Assembly (NCBI GenBank): GCA_014804645.1
Contig: JAAUZI010000005.1
Location: 1 to 64,000, forward strand
Source: Lachnospiraceae bacterium
GTDB taxonomy: Bacteria; Bacillota; Clostridia; Lachnospirales; Lachnospiraceae
DNA: 64,000 nt
Reading direction: 5' to 3'
Within the stretch, counting starts at the first letter, position 1; the number at the start of each line of letters is the position of its first letter. A program made the translations under genes and the position numbers. Under the pieces are notes generated by a model. The model was not told where the DNA came from, ran no database searches, and was given only the letters and a program-made list of their open reading frames with translations. This document shows, one piece after another, positions 1 through 9,269 of this stretch.

Positions 1-249
1 AGTTAAGATCAAAACTTTAACGCCTAATTTATTGTGGCGGATTTCCTTAAGAACTTCTATTCCATTTTTCACAGGCATATTAATATCCAAAAGTAAAACT
101 TGGGGCTTTACTTTATAAATCATCTGCATGCACTGTTCTCCGTTACTTACTTCTCCCACAACTTCAATCGAATTGTCACACTCTAATAATTGTCTAATGC
201 CTTCCCTCATCAAGATATGGTCATCAGCTAACATAACCCTTATATTCAT
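1..249 (-). CDS. Response regulator, NarL/LuxR type (partial; C-terminus outside window)
   Basis: The 83 visible residues form most of a CheY-like receiver domain: an acidic pair (LADDH) at the N-terminus, the phospho-acceptor aspartate in LLLDINMP, and the switch threonine in VLILT near the window edge. The DNA-binding half lies outside the window, so the NarL/LuxR class is inferred from the partner, a HisKA_3 kinase starting 37 bp upstream. The ATG at 249 has a good ribosome site (AAAGAGG). Such pairs usually control cell-envelope or metabolic stress genes; the signal here is unknown. Confidence 0.85.
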   Translation of the reverse strand, partial: MNIRVMLADDHILMREGIRQLLECDNSIEVVGEVSNGEQCMQMIYKVKPQVLLLDINMPVKNGIEVLKEIRHNKLGVKVLILT

Positions 250-286
250 AATACCTCTTTCTATATATCTCAGGCAAACCTGGATA

Positions 287-985
287 TCACTTAAGTGGAA
301 TCTCAATAAAAATTTTTGTCCCTTTGTTTATCTCAGAAGAAATATGAATTTCTCCATCCAATATCATTACTCTCTCTTTTACTACGGAAAGTCCGAAATG
401 TTTTTGACCGTCCTGCCCGTATTCTCCATCTACAAATCCTTTTCCATTATCCTCTATCTCAATATAGCATGTCTTATTTTTCGAGTAACATTTGAAATAT
501 ATCTCATCACCACCTGAATGCTTTATGGCATTAGATATGCATTCCTGTATGATTCTATATATATTTGCCATAATGATATAATAAGTAGTATCTATATTGT
601 CTATATATGTATGTATCTGAAAAGCATGGTCCTTGTTAGCATATTGAATATATCTCTGAATTGTTTCTTCAATACCCAAATCATCAAAGGACATAGGACG
701 AAGATCAAATATCGTATTTCTGATTTCCTCAATAACTGTCTTAATATTCTGTTTTACTTCCGCCAACTCTAACTTAGATTTGACAATATCCTTATCCATA
801 TAGATACCTGCCAGATCGACCTGGTGAATTACATGCGCAAGGGTTTGCAGAGAAGTATCATGTAATTCCATAGCAATACGTTGACGCTCTTCCTCCTGTA
901 TTTTTAAAATACTGAGATCATTCAAGGAAGATAAAGAGTTTCTATTATTCATATTATTCATATATGATTTTTCAACATTATTCAT
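287..985 (-). CDS. Soluble sensor histidine kinase, HisKA_3 (DegS/LiaS/NarX) family
   Basis: A short kinase of 232 residues with no membrane segment or sensor domain. It has a HisKA_3 dimerisation box with the phospho-acceptor histidine (ERQRIAMELHD, about residue 42), followed by a GHKL ATPase with an N box (ECISNAIKHSGG), a G1 box (DNGKGF) and a G2 box (HFGLSVVKERV). It should phosphorylate the NarL-type regulator encoded 37 bp downstream. An upstream GTG at 997 is possible, but the ATG at 985 is better placed. The missing input domain suggests a cytoplasmic signal or a partner protein. Confidence 0.88.
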   Translation of the reverse strand: MNNVEKSYMNNMNNRNSLSSLNDLSILKIQEEERQRIAMELHDTSLQTLAHVIHQVDLAGIYMDKDIVKSKLELAEVKQNIKTVIEEIRNTIFDLRPMSFDDLGIEETIQRYIQYANKDHAFQIHTYIDNIDTTYYIIMANIYRIIQECISNAIKHSGGDEIYFKCYSKNKTCYIEIEDNGKGFVDGEYGQDGQKHFGLSVVKERVMILDGEIHISSEINKGTKIFIEIPLK

Positions 986-1095
986 AATATACACCACTTA
1001 TACAAACCGTATACCTGTTTTTAATCATATACTATTTTGTATTTAAAGTCAAATGCCTCCCAGTAATGATTTATTTACTGTATAAAATAAAGATA

Positions 1096-2283
1096 CTATT
1101 TTTCAACAATTTTCTCAGCACCATGAAAAGCAGCTAAATCCTGTAATGCAAGTTCGATACCCTTATAATCATTAAAAGCAGAATCAAATATATTTTTCTC
1201 TTTTATTATGAATCTCTTAGTTCGCCACTCCATCTTGCAATCAAAATACCCTACAAACCGATTTCCTACAAGAATCGACAGTGGCCATTTCATACCTTTT
1301 TTCTTGAAATATTCAAATGTATATGAATAATCAAAAAATGTTTTCAGCCATGTTTGGTCTCGCACAAGAATATCCATAGGAGAAATAAGTCGAACCTCTT
1401 CGCTGTCCTGATCTGCACATTTATCAAGTAAGTCTATCTTTGACGAATGAATGTAACACAACTTTTTTCCGACCTTCACCGGCGATATTTTTTGTTCTTG
1501 CTCCAATATAGAAAAGAAGGGCGTAACTTCGGCAGTCGGAATCCCCGTTATATGAGATATATGCACAGGATATGTTACTCCAAAAGAAGATATAAGCTTT
1601 TCAATGATATAGGCTCTGGCGTCATTTTTGTCGATTCCAGAGTTTGGCCATTCATTTATACCTATATTTTCCTTTAGGATATAAAGCGGCTCTTTGAATG
1701 TTCCCGGATTTCTGCCGCAGGTTACCAAATCAGTCTTGCGTTTCAGTCTGTAAAATGCACGGAATATGGGCAGTTCAAAGCTGAGATCTCCTGCTCGTCT
1801 TCCTTTTACATACGCATCCCATTCATCTGATAAATGCAGACATTCCCAAATTTGGTTGGTGGTCATACCAGGCTGATCTTTTAGCCCTTTCTTCAATTCC
1901 TCTTCCGCAGCCAGATCGCTTGGGCTGTTCGCCGCCGCTAACCAGCTTTCATCCGAAGAACCCCATCTTACAACATCTTTTAGTGCAGCACGATAAATTG
2001 CAAATTCATTAGTTGGAACAAAAAACATATTGCGTTTGAAAGCAAATGCCTCCGTAATTTTAAACTCCTTATACGCTGCAGCATCCAAGTCTTCGACAAC
2101 AAAATCTTTTTTTCTGTTCCAAAGCATCATATAATGGTTCAAATGGATGGTTGGATTCGGATCATACTGCAAACCGCATATATCCGAGACAATATGCTCA
2201 ATACTACTAGAGCTTCTTTTGTCCAAGTGTTGGCTTGAAATAATTACATTGCGAATTACCTCATCACAAGTTTTGTTACTCAT
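1096..2283 (-). CDS. YcaQ/AlkX-like winged-helix DNA glycosylase (HTH_42 family)
   Basis: The 395-residue product matches the HTH_42 family, whose E. coli member YcaQ (AlkX) and Streptomyces member AlkZ unhook DNA interstrand crosslinks and excise bulky alkyl adducts. A Gln-Tyr-Asp triplet at residues 39-41 (GLQYDPNP) fits the Q-phi-D active-site motif of the AlkX branch. The C-terminal family block is clear (LISPMDILVRDQTW, then FDYSYTFEYF and LVGNRFVGYFD). The ATG at 2283 has GAGG upstream and lies 5 bp before the rsmG stop, so it is probably the distal gene of the rsmG operon. Family assignment is firm; the substrate is inferred. Confidence 0.8.
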   Translation of the reverse strand: MSNKTCDEVIRNVIISSQHLDKRSSSSIEHIVSDICGLQYDPNPTIHLNHYMMLWNRKKDFVVEDLDAAAYKEFKITEAFAFKRNMFFVPTNEFAIYRAALKDVVRWGSSDESWLAAANSPSDLAAEEELKKGLKDQPGMTTNQIWECLHLSDEWDAYVKGRRAGDLSFELPIFRAFYRLKRKTDLVTCGRNPGTFKEPLYILKENIGINEWPNSGIDKNDARAYIIEKLISSFGVTYPVHISHITGIPTAEVTPFFSILEQEQKISPVKVGKKLCYIHSSKIDLLDKCADQDSEEVRLISPMDILVRDQTWLKTFFDYSYTFEYFKKKGMKWPLSILVGNRFVGYFDCKMEWRTKRFIIKEKNIFDSAFNDYKGIELALQDLAAFHGAEKIVEK

Positions 2284-2288
2284 ACAAA

Positions 2289-3014
2289 TTACCTCAGTGG
2301 TTCTTTTGTAGGAATACCCGCTTTTCTGGGATATTTTTTAGAAGTAGGCTGCACTTTTTCAACACATATCAAATTCCGAGAAATATCACTGTCCGGCAAA
2401 GTAAAGTTTTCACTTTTACTTATTTTTCCACCCAATAAAAAAATTGCGTTTTTTGATGCGGCCAATTCTTCATTTACTTTCTCTGACTTATAGGAAATAA
2501 AGCATCCGCCTACTTTTACAAACGGAAGGCAGTACTCGGACAAGCTTGCCAGATTGGCCACCGCACGGGAGACACAGAGATCAAAGCTCTCCCTGAGCTG
2601 ACCCTGCCTGGCAAAATCCTCCGCCCGACCATGGAGAGTGCACACTCCCTGTAAGCCTAGCTTATTTATTACAGCATTTAAAAATTGAATTCTTTTATTA
2701 AGACTATCTAAAAGAGTAACCTGCATATCAGGAAATGCAATCTTGAGAGCCAACCCCGGAAAACCTGCTCCCGTTCCCACATCTATCACAGTACATGTCT
2801 TAGAAACGTCAAAAATCTTCACGAGAGTAAGGCTGTCAATAAAATGCTTTTTCATAACCTCCTCGTATTCCGTTATTCCCGTCAGATTCATAAAACCATT
2901 CCACTCAACCAGCATTTCATAATATCGGATAAACTGATCTATCTGTTGATCGGTCAGCAGTATATTTAAAGTCTTTAAATCCTTTTCAAATTGGCAGGTG
3001 TCATATGCACTCAT
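2289..3014 (-). CDS. rsmG: 16S rRNA (guanine527-N7)-methyltransferase RsmG (GidB)
   Basis: RsmG methylates N7 of G527 in 16S rRNA using S-adenosylmethionine; its loss causes low-level streptomycin resistance in several bacteria. The 241-residue product has the GidB N-terminal helix block, MNLTGI near residue 42, and the SAM-binding motif VIDVGTGAGFPG at 77-88, followed by DSLNKRIQFL. It starts 21 bp after mnmG with a GAGG ribosome site. The mnmE-mnmG-rsmG order next to oriC is classic for Firmicutes. The C-terminus is basic and about normal in length. Confidence 0.97.
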   Translation of the reverse strand: MSAYDTCQFEKDLKTLNILLTDQQIDQFIRYYEMLVEWNGFMNLTGITEYEEVMKKHFIDSLTLVKIFDVSKTCTVIDVGTGAGFPGLALKIAFPDMQVTLLDSLNKRIQFLNAVINKLGLQGVCTLHGRAEDFARQGQLRESFDLCVSRAVANLASLSEYCLPFVKVGGCFISYKSEKVNEELAASKNAIFLLGGKISKSENFTLPDSDISRNLICVEKVQPTSKKYPRKAGIPTKEPLR

Positions 3015-3035
3015 TTCATATACCTCATATTTTCA

Positions 3036-4958
3036 CTATAACTTTATTTCCGTTTCACTTTGATTTCTGCGCTCAAGATATATCAAAAGAACAGAAATAT
3101 CTGCAGGCGACACACCGGATATCCGGGAGGCCTGTCCCAGAGATATAGGGCGAAACTCTTTCAATTTCTGCCTAGCCTCCAGTCTCAGAGAGGAGATAGC
3201 ATCATAATCTATATCCTGAGGAATCTTCTTTTTCTCCATTTTTTTGTACTGTTCCACCTGTCTGAGCTGCCGCATAATATACCCTTCATATTTGATTTCA
3301 ATTTCCACCTGTTCTACAACATCCCGGGGAAGGATCGGTCTGTCCGTATCGATCGGCGCCAATATTTCATAATTTAGTTCCGGACGGCATATCAACTCTG
3401 CCAGAGAAGACCCGGTTTTCAAAGCACTGCTCCCGTGAGCCATAAGAAAATTTTGCATCTCCTGACCGGCTCCCACAATATGAGATTTCAGACGACGAAT
3501 CTCTCTGTCAATCAACTCCTCCTTGACAAGCAGCCGCTCATAATCCGTCTGAGATATAAGTCCTACTTCATATCCCTTTTTTCTGAGACGCAGATCCGCA
3601 TTATCCTGGCGGAGCAAAAGTCTATACTCCGCCCTTGAAGTCATCATTCGATAAGGCTCTCTGTTGTCCTTAGTTACCAAATCATCAATCAACACGCCTA
3701 TGTAACTCTCCGAGCGATCCAAAATAAGAGGTTCTTTCTCTAAAATAGACATAGCTGCATTGATACCGGCTATCAATCCCTGAGCGGCTGCCTCCTCATA
3801 TCCGCTGCTGCCGTTAAACTGTCCGCCGCTGAACAATCCTTTCACTTCCTTAAACTCCAGAGTGGGAAATAATTGTCTGGCATTTATACAGTCATACTCT
3901 ATGGCGTAGGCATTCCTTACTATCTTACAATTCTCCAGCCCGGGAACAGTTCTATACATAGCCAGCTGCACATCCTCCGGCAGAGAGGAAGACATACCTC
4001 CCACATACATCTCATTGGTACACAAACCCTCCGGCTCTATAAATACCTGATGTCTGTCCTTATCGGCAAATTTTACCACTTTATCCTCTATGGACGGACA
4101 ATATCTGGGTCCTGTACCCTCAATGATACCTGCATAAATAGGAGATCTGTCAAGATTATCTCGAATAATCTCATGAGTCCTCTCATTGGTGTAAGTAAGC
4201 CAGCAGGATACCTGAGGTTTTTGAATAGACTCCGGGTCCGTAGAAAAAGAAAATGGAACAATTCTCTCATCTCCAAACTGCTCCTCCATTTTGGAATAGT
4301 CGATGCTCCTGCCATCCATTCTGGCGGGTGTACCCGTCTTAAAACGACGCAGCTCAATACCCATCTCTCTCAGAGAATCCGGCAAATAATTGGCAGCCTG
4401 CAAACCATTGGGACCTGTATATGTGATAGACTCTCCACAGAGACATCTGGCTTTCAAATAGGTACCGGTACAGAGAACCACTGCCCTGCACTCATAGATT
4501 GCGCCAGTAAAGGTCTTCACCCCAGTCACTTTCTTTTTATCATCCTGCTGTGTCCACAAAAGTTCACATACTTCAGCCTGTTTGACAGTCAAATGTTCTT
4601 GGTTTTCCAAAACTTTTCGCATCTGCCGGGTATAATCCGCTTTATCTGCCTGAGCGCGCAGGGAATGTACCGCAGGACCCTTTGACACATTCAACATTTT
4701 CGATTGAATAAAGGTTCTATCAATATTTTTTCCCATCTCTCCGCCCAGAGCATCAACTTCCCGGACCAAATGCCCTTTAGAGGAACCGCCTATATTGGGA
4801 TTACAGGGCATCAGGGCAATACTGTCTACACTGACCGTAAATACCACTGTCTCCAATCCCAGTCTGGCACAGGCCAAAGCCGCCTCACAGCCGGCATGTC
4901 CAGCTCCTACCACACATACATCCACTTGTTCCCGAATCTCAGATACCTTACCCATCAT
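3036..4958 (-). CDS. mnmG: tRNA 5-carboxymethylaminomethyluridine-modification FAD enzyme MnmG (GidA)
   Basis: MnmG works with MnmE to install cmnm5 on wobble U34 of certain tRNAs, using FAD, methylene-tetrahydrofolate and glycine. The 640-residue product has the N-terminal dinucleotide fold ([12 protein letters not shown], about 16-27), the family signatures CNPNIGG and TGTPAR, and the GidA C-terminal helical domain. Two adjacent ATGs (4958 and 4955) follow AGAGG; the first is used here. It starts 8 bp after mnmE and is surely co-transcribed with it. Confidence 0.98.
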   Translation of the reverse strand: MMGKVSEIREQVDVCVVGAGHAGCEAALACARLGLETVVFTVSVDSIALMPCNPNIGGSSKGHLVREVDALGGEMGKNIDRTFIQSKMLNVSKGPAVHSLRAQADKADYTRQMRKVLENQEHLTVKQAEVCELLWTQQDDKKKVTGVKTFTGAIYECRAVVLCTGTYLKARCLCGESITYTGPNGLQAANYLPDSLREMGIELRRFKTGTPARMDGRSIDYSKMEEQFGDERIVPFSFSTDPESIQKPQVSCWLTYTNERTHEIIRDNLDRSPIYAGIIEGTGPRYCPSIEDKVVKFADKDRHQVFIEPEGLCTNEMYVGGMSSSLPEDVQLAMYRTVPGLENCKIVRNAYAIEYDCINARQLFPTLEFKEVKGLFSGGQFNGSSGYEEAAAQGLIAGINAAMSILEKEPLILDRSESYIGVLIDDLVTKDNREPYRMMTSRAEYRLLLRQDNADLRLRKKGYEVGLISQTDYERLLVKEELIDREIRRLKSHIVGAGQEMQNFLMAHGSSALKTGSSLAELICRPELNYEILAPIDTDRPILPRDVVEQVEIEIKYEGYIMRQLRQVEQYKKMEKKKIPQDIDYDAISSLRLEARQKLKEFRPISLGQASRISGVSPADISVLLIYLERRNQSETEIKL

Positions 4959-4966
4959 TTAATCCT

Positions 4967-6376
4967 CTATTTTCCCATACAGAATTTTGAGAAAATCTCC
5001 TGTACAAGATCCTCTCCCAATTCTTCTCCTAAAATATATCCCAAGGCAGTATAAGCGCCCATCAAATCAATAGAATAGAAATCCTCCGGCATATGAACCT
5101 GCAATCCCTGTCTCACAAGTAAAAGGCTGTCATAAGCTTCCTTCAGAGCCTCTCTATGTCTCACATTGGTGATTATCGCCTCGGCATTTTCTTTTATCGC
5201 TCCCTGAAAGAAAAGTTCCTGAATCTGTTCTTCCAACTGATCTATGCCGGTACCCTCACTTGCAGAAATTCTTGCAATTTTAAGATCCTTCTTATCAGGA
5301 AAAAGAGATTTAATCTGCTCATCTGACACTATTGTCATTAAATCCGTCTTGTTTACAATCACAATAACAGGCTTTTGGCCAATAAAAGAAATAATTTCTT
5401 TTTCTCTCTCATCCAATATCTCGCTGCCGTCTATAACAAAAAGGATTAAATCAGATTTTTCCGCATATTCTTTAGCCTTATCCACGCCTATCTGTTCTAC
5501 AATATCCTCTGTATAACGAATTCCCGCAGTATCTGCCATATGGAGCGCAATTCCATTCAATCTTACGGTTTCCTGCAGTATATCCCGTGTAGTACCTGGC
5601 ACTTGTGTCACAATTGCTCTTTCCTGGCCCAGAATAGCGTTGAGTAGTGAAGATTTTCCTGCATTTGGACGGCCGAGAATAACCGTTTGTATTCCCTGGC
5701 TGATCAATCTCCCATTGTCTGCCGAGAGAATCAATTTCTCTATCCTGTTAATAAAAGAATCGCATTTTTCAGTAAGTTTTTCCTCGTATCCATCTAAACT
5801 GATATGTTCCGGGTCATCCAGAGCGGATTCTATAAAGGCAACCTCATAGAGAATCTGTTCTCTCAAATCCTTTATCACAGAAGTCAATTTTCCTGTCAGC
5901 TGCTCCATAGAGGAGGAGAGAGCCAATTCACTCTGAGAATGAATCACATCCATCACTGCCTCAGCCTGAGATAAATCCATCCTCCCATTTAAAAAAGCTC
6001 TCTTGGTAAACTCTCCCGGCTCAGCCAGCCTTGCACCTGTCCTGAGAACAAGCTGCAGAACTTTCTGTAAAAGTAAAACGCCCCCATGACAGTTGATTTC
6101 TACCGTATCCTCCATGGTATAGCTGCGAGGCGCTTTCATAAGTACTACCATCACCTCATCCAGTATAAACTCTCTCCAACTATTTTCATCTGGCGTATCC
6201 ACAATATATCCGTGAGAAACCGTATGGCTGTCTTTTTGGGACAATATTTTTTTTCCGGATGCGTTATAAAAAATACGATTTACTATAGATATAGATTCAG
6301 GACCGGACACACGTACAATTCCTATCCCAGCATCCGATAAAGCTGTGGCAATGGCCGCTATAGTATCTGTCTTCAT
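4967..6376 (-). CDS. mnmE: tRNA modification GTPase MnmE (TrmE)
   Basis: MnmE is the GTPase partner of MnmG. The 469-residue product has an N-terminal folate-binding domain (TIAAIATALSDAGIGIVRVSG region), a helical domain, and an inserted G domain with G1 GRPNAGKSS (about 236-244), the GTTRD switch region, DTAG, and NKTD. It ends in the catalytic C-terminal CMGK motif. The frame stays open upstream to 6412, but the ATG at 6376 has AAAGGTG at the correct distance and gives the usual family N-terminus. A 12-bp hairpin separates it from khpB. Confidence 0.98.
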   Translation of the reverse strand: MKTDTIAAIATALSDAGIGIVRVSGPESISIVNRIFYNASGKKILSQKDSHTVSHGYIVDTPDENSWREFILDEVMVVLMKAPRSYTMEDTVEINCHGGVLLLQKVLQLVLRTGARLAEPGEFTKRAFLNGRMDLSQAEAVMDVIHSQSELALSSSMEQLTGKLTSVIKDLREQILYEVAFIESALDDPEHISLDGYEEKLTEKCDSFINRIEKLILSADNGRLISQGIQTVILGRPNAGKSSLLNAILGQERAIVTQVPGTTRDILQETVRLNGIALHMADTAGIRYTEDIVEQIGVDKAKEYAEKSDLILFVIDGSEILDEREKEIISFIGQKPVIVIVNKTDLMTIVSDEQIKSLFPDKKDLKIARISASEGTGIDQLEEQIQELFFQGAIKENAEAIITNVRHREALKEAYDSLLLVRQGLQVHMPEDFYSIDLMGAYTALGYILGEELGEDLVQEIFSKFCMGK

Positions 6377-6448
6377 ATTTATACACCTTTGCGTGCTCCG
6401 GCACGCATACAAATCAATATTTGTAAACTAAATTTCATATGATAAAGA

Positions 6449-6476
6449 ATACCGAATGTATCACTACATTCGGTAT
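6449..6476 (-). terminator. Hairpin between khpB and mnmE (attenuator or weak terminator)
   Basis: A perfect 12-bp stem (6449-6460 with 6465-6476) has a TCAC tetraloop. On the minus strand, the direction of transcription, only a broken T run follows (TTCTTTATC). It is therefore more likely partial read-through or an RNA-processing site than a full stop between khpB and mnmE. Confidence 0.55.
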
Positions 6477-6485
6477 CTCAGTCAC

Positions 6486-7115
6486 TTATGAATTGCGCTT
6501 AAGAGTAACCACCACTCTCCTGAAAGGTTCATCCCCCTCACTGTGAGTTGTCACATATTTATCATTCTGTAATGCGGAGTGAATGATGCGCCTCTCATAG
6601 GGATTCATCGGCTCCAGAGATACGGGTCTCTTATTCCTCTTTACCTTGTATGCAATGTTCTTTGCAAGATTCTCCAGAGTTTCCTTTCTTCTCTCTCTGT
6701 AATTCTCCGTGTCAACCTTTACTCGGATATATTCCTCTGTGTTTTTGTTTACCACCAGAGAAACCAGATATTGCAGAGAATCCAGGGTCTGTCCTCTCTT
6801 GCCGATCAGAATTCCCATGTCGTCGCCATTTAACTCAATGTCCATGGTCTTTTCTTCTTCATTATACTGCACATCCACTGTCACAAGCATATCCATGGCG
6901 GCGAATACTTCCTTTAAGAAATTCTTTGCATCATCCTCTATGGAACATTTAATCCAAGCTTTTATGACAGTCGGTTTGGCCCCTATTCCCAGAAATCCGG
7001 CGGAACCCTCTTCTACCACTTCATATCCCAGTTTATCACTTGCAACACCCAGTTTCTGACAGGCCTCCGTAATAGCGTCATTCACAGATTTTGCTGATAC
7101 TTCAATATATTCCAT
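6486..7115 (-). CDS. khpB: RNA-binding protein KhpB (Jag; Jag_N-KH-R3H)
   Basis: KhpB (Jag, EloR) is an RNA-binding protein that, with KhpA, affects cell elongation and division in Gram-positive bacteria. The 209-residue product has the Jag_N domain (MEYIEVSAKSVNDAI, with GFLGIGAKP near 43), a KH domain with the GKRGQTLDSLQYL loop, and a C-terminal R3H domain ending with RVVVTLKR. It lies 17 bp downstream of yidC, the usual clostridial pairing. The linker between Jag_N and KH is short. Confidence 0.95.
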   Translation of the reverse strand: MEYIEVSAKSVNDAITEACQKLGVASDKLGYEVVEEGSAGFLGIGAKPTVIKAWIKCSIEDDAKNFLKEVFAAMDMLVTVDVQYNEEEKTMDIELNGDDMGILIGKRGQTLDSLQYLVSLVVNKNTEEYIRVKVDTENYRERRKETLENLAKNIAYKVKRNKRPVSLEPMNPYERRIIHSALQNDKYVTTHSEGDEPFRRVVVTLKRNS

Positions 7116-7132
7116 TTTTTTGTCCCCCTCTT

Positions 7133-8461
7133 TTATTTATTATTTTTCTCGTTATATTCCTTCACCATATTTGCTTTCGCAGCAATACTGCCTGGCTTAG
7201 ATTTGCTGCTGTAATTCACATTTGTTGTCTTCTTATCAGAAACAGGCTTTTTAGAATCGGTATTTTCTGCTGAGCCGGTATTTATGCCGGCTTTGTTGGC
7301 AATATTTTTTGTGTTCATATTGGCATAAGTATTCATGATCTCTTGCCGTTTCTGAATCTTTTCCATCTTTTTGGCACTCTTGACAGAATTCTTCTTTATG
7401 ATTTCTTCAAAACTCATCTTGTCCAGCTGCCTGTTAATTATAATCATCAGAATCGTCCTGACCACCGCGCTGGCAATCCAGTACAGACCCATGCCGGAAG
7501 GTAATGTAAAACAAAGCCATGCAGAAAAGATAGGCATTATCATATTCATCATCTTCATGGAAGAAGCCATACTGTTGTCAGAGTTTTTATTCTCCGGCTG
7601 AGGCATCAGCTTTACATTAATCAGCTGTGTCAAAGCCGCCAGAACAGGAATCATTATAGCACCGATCAACAATCCCCACTGTCTCATATAATAGGCATTA
7701 AGTATAATATGCTGAGGGGAGTTGGCAATATTTAAACCCAGAAAATTATTGTAGATATCCAACAAACCCCTGGTAGTGCCATTGCTCAAAATCAACTGTC
7801 CGTTAAAGGTCAGGTTAGCCAAGTCATAATGTTCTGAAATAGTCGCCAAATCACTGCTGGACAGTTTATTTAAAACATCAATCAGACTATTGACAGTTTT
7901 TTCACTGATTTCTTCAGTATTGAGATATTTACCATACATTTTAACAGTATTGCTTATGGTATCTATCCCTGAATCCTTCAGAAACGCAGCGGCATCCTTG
8001 GTTATAATCTGATCGGCAAGAACTCTGAATGTATTGCCAATCTTACTCACATAGGCAGGAACAGCATAAATCACGCGGTACAGAGCGAGCAGTATCGGCA
8101 TCTGTATCAAAAGCTGAACGCAGCTGCCTGAAGCGGACACTCCATATTTTGCATAAATCGCCTGAATCTCCTGATTTTGCGCAATTGCGGATTCATTGTC
8201 TTTCTTGTTCTTATACTTTTCCTGTATGGCCTGAATCTCGGGCTGCATCTTATTGGAAAGTTTTGAGAATTTTTGTTGCTTGATTGTCAAGGGCAGCAAA
8301 AGAAGGTTTACCACAAGCGTAAAAAGAATAATGGCCAAACCTATATTTGGAATGCCTATGAAATCAATAATGTTGAAGATACCTTCCATAATCAGGCCGA
8401 GCAGTCTGGCTACCCATCCGATAATGAAAGTATCGTCCTTGGTTAATAGAATTACATTCAT
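7133..8461 (-). CDS. yidC: Membrane protein insertase YidC/Oxa1 family
   Basis: YidC inserts and folds membrane proteins alone or with SecYEG. The 442-residue product starts with a transmembrane segment, has the conserved FTLVVNLLLLPLTIKQQ helix and the cytoplasmic coiled region, then further membrane helices including a SGMGLYWIAS block. About 90 residues with no recognised domain lie in the loop before the third helix, and the C-terminus is a long Lys/Asn-rich tail. No lipoprotein signal is seen, unlike Bacillus SpoIIIJ. A GTG at 8467 is possible, but GGAGA is spaced for the ATG at 8461. Confidence 0.95.
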   Translation of the reverse strand: MNVILLTKDDTFIIGWVARLLGLIMEGIFNIIDFIGIPNIGLAIILFTLVVNLLLLPLTIKQQKFSKLSNKMQPEIQAIQEKYKNKKDNESAIAQNQEIQAIYAKYGVSASGSCVQLLIQMPILLALYRVIYAVPAYVSKIGNTFRVLADQIITKDAAAFLKDSGIDTISNTVKMYGKYLNTEEISEKTVNSLIDVLNKLSSSDLATISEHYDLANLTFNGQLILSNGTTRGLLDIYNNFLGLNIANSPQHIILNAYYMRQWGLLIGAIMIPVLAALTQLINVKLMPQPENKNSDNSMASSMKMMNMIMPIFSAWLCFTLPSGMGLYWIASAVVRTILMIIINRQLDKMSFEEIIKKNSVKSAKKMEKIQKRQEIMNTYANMNTKNIANKAGINTGSAENTDSKKPVSDKKTTNVNYSSKSKPGSIAAKANMVKEYNEKNNK

Positions 8462-8511
8462 TTTCACATCTCCGTGTTACTGCACCAATCAACGATTATC
8501 AATCTGTATCC

Positions 8512-8724
8512 CTAGGGAACAGGGTCATAGCCTCCCTTTGAAAAAGGATTGCAGCGAAGTATTCTCCATGCCGCCAAAAGCGAACCTTTAAAAGCGCCGT
8601 ATTTCTGAACCGCCTCAAGTCCATACTGAGAACAGCAAGGAACATAGGGGCACTTTGTGCGTTTCATAGGAGAGATATATTTCTGATAAAACCGTATAAG
8701 TGCAATTATCATTTTTTTCATCAT
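8512..8724 (-). CDS. yidD: Membrane protein insertion efficiency factor YidD
   Basis: YidD is a small amphipathic membrane-associated protein that helps YidC-dependent insertion. The roughly 70-residue product carries the family core: RFYQKYISP, a [11 protein letters not shown] cysteine cluster, and [18 protein letters not shown] at the C-terminus. It begins inside the rnpA stop region. The ATG at 8724 is chosen; an in-frame TTG at 8736 and the ATG at 8721 are alternatives. No strong ribosome site is visible, so translational coupling to rnpA is likely. Confidence 0.93.
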   Translation of the reverse strand: MMKKMIIALIRFYQKYISPMKRTKCPYVPCCSQYGLEAVQKYGAFKGSLLAAWRILRCNPFSKGGYDPVP

Positions 8725-8732
8725 ATTCAAAT

Positions 8733-9086
8733 TCAATCAAAATAAAAATAGACCTTAACCAACTTATGAAGTTTTGCAAGATGTAAAAAAGAGCTTTCTA
8801 CTTCATAGTAGCCCACATGGGCTGCAGCCGGTCTTGCGACGATTACCATATCCAAACCACTATTGAATATGTTTTCATGTAATCGGTAACTCTCTCTCAC
8901 CAGCCTTGTAACTCGGTGCCTTACAACGCTGTTTCCCACTTTCTTGCTAACGCTGATTCCAATCCGGTTCCTATCCGTGCCATTTTCCTTAACATACATG
9001 ATCAGATATTTATTCGCATAGGATTTCCCGTTTTTATATACAAATTGGAACTGCGCATTCTTTTTCAGTGACTCTGAAAATTTCAT
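8733..9086 (-). CDS. rnpA: Ribonuclease P protein component RnpA
   Basis: RnpA is the protein subunit of RNase P, which removes 5' leaders from pre-tRNAs. The 117-residue product shows the family pattern: [37 protein letters not shown] (split here by function: the basic RNR helix), and LVRESYR. The ATG at 9086 follows an AAAAAAGAGG ribosome site located just after a terminator-like hairpin that ends rpmH. This hairpin could set the usual low ratio of RnpA to L34. Confidence 0.97.
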   Translation of the reverse strand: MKFSESLKKNAQFQFVYKNGKSYANKYLIMYVKENGTDRNRIGISVSKKVGNSVVRHRVTRLVRESYRLHENIFNSGLDMVIVARPAAAHVGYYEVESSFLHLAKLHKLVKVYFYFD

Positions 9087-9110
9087 ATACCTATTCCTCT
9101 TTTTTCAGAG

Positions 9111-9136
9111 AAAAAAAGGTCACATTGCTGTGACCT
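9111..9136 (-). terminator. Intrinsic terminator/attenuator between rpmH and rnpA
   Basis: A perfect 8-bp stem (9117-9124 with 9129-9136) has a 4-nt loop and is followed on the minus strand by a run of seven T. The stem overlaps the rpmH stop codon (9135-9137). It probably lets only part of the rpmH transcription continue into rnpA. Confidence 0.8.
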
Positions 9137-9269
9137 ATGCTGATAATCTCTTTCTTCCCTTTGCACGCCTTGCTGCCAGCACTTTTCTTCCGCCGGGAGT
9201 GCTCATCCTTGTCCTGAAACCGTGAACCTTGGACCTGGATCTCTTCTTAGGCTGAAATGTCATCTTCAT
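9135..9269 (-). CDS. rpmH: 50S ribosomal protein L34
   Basis: The 44-residue product is a complete L34: it begins [14 protein letters not shown], continues VHGFRTRM and [18 protein letters not shown], and ends RLSA. Its ATG at 9269 is preceded by a very strong ribosome site (AAGGAGGTG). L34 is a structural protein of the large subunit and the first gene on the left arm of the origin. Transcription runs away from oriC, as expected. Confidence 0.98.
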   Translation of the reverse strand: MKMTFQPKKRSRSKVHGFRTRMSTPGGRKVLAARRAKGRKRLSA

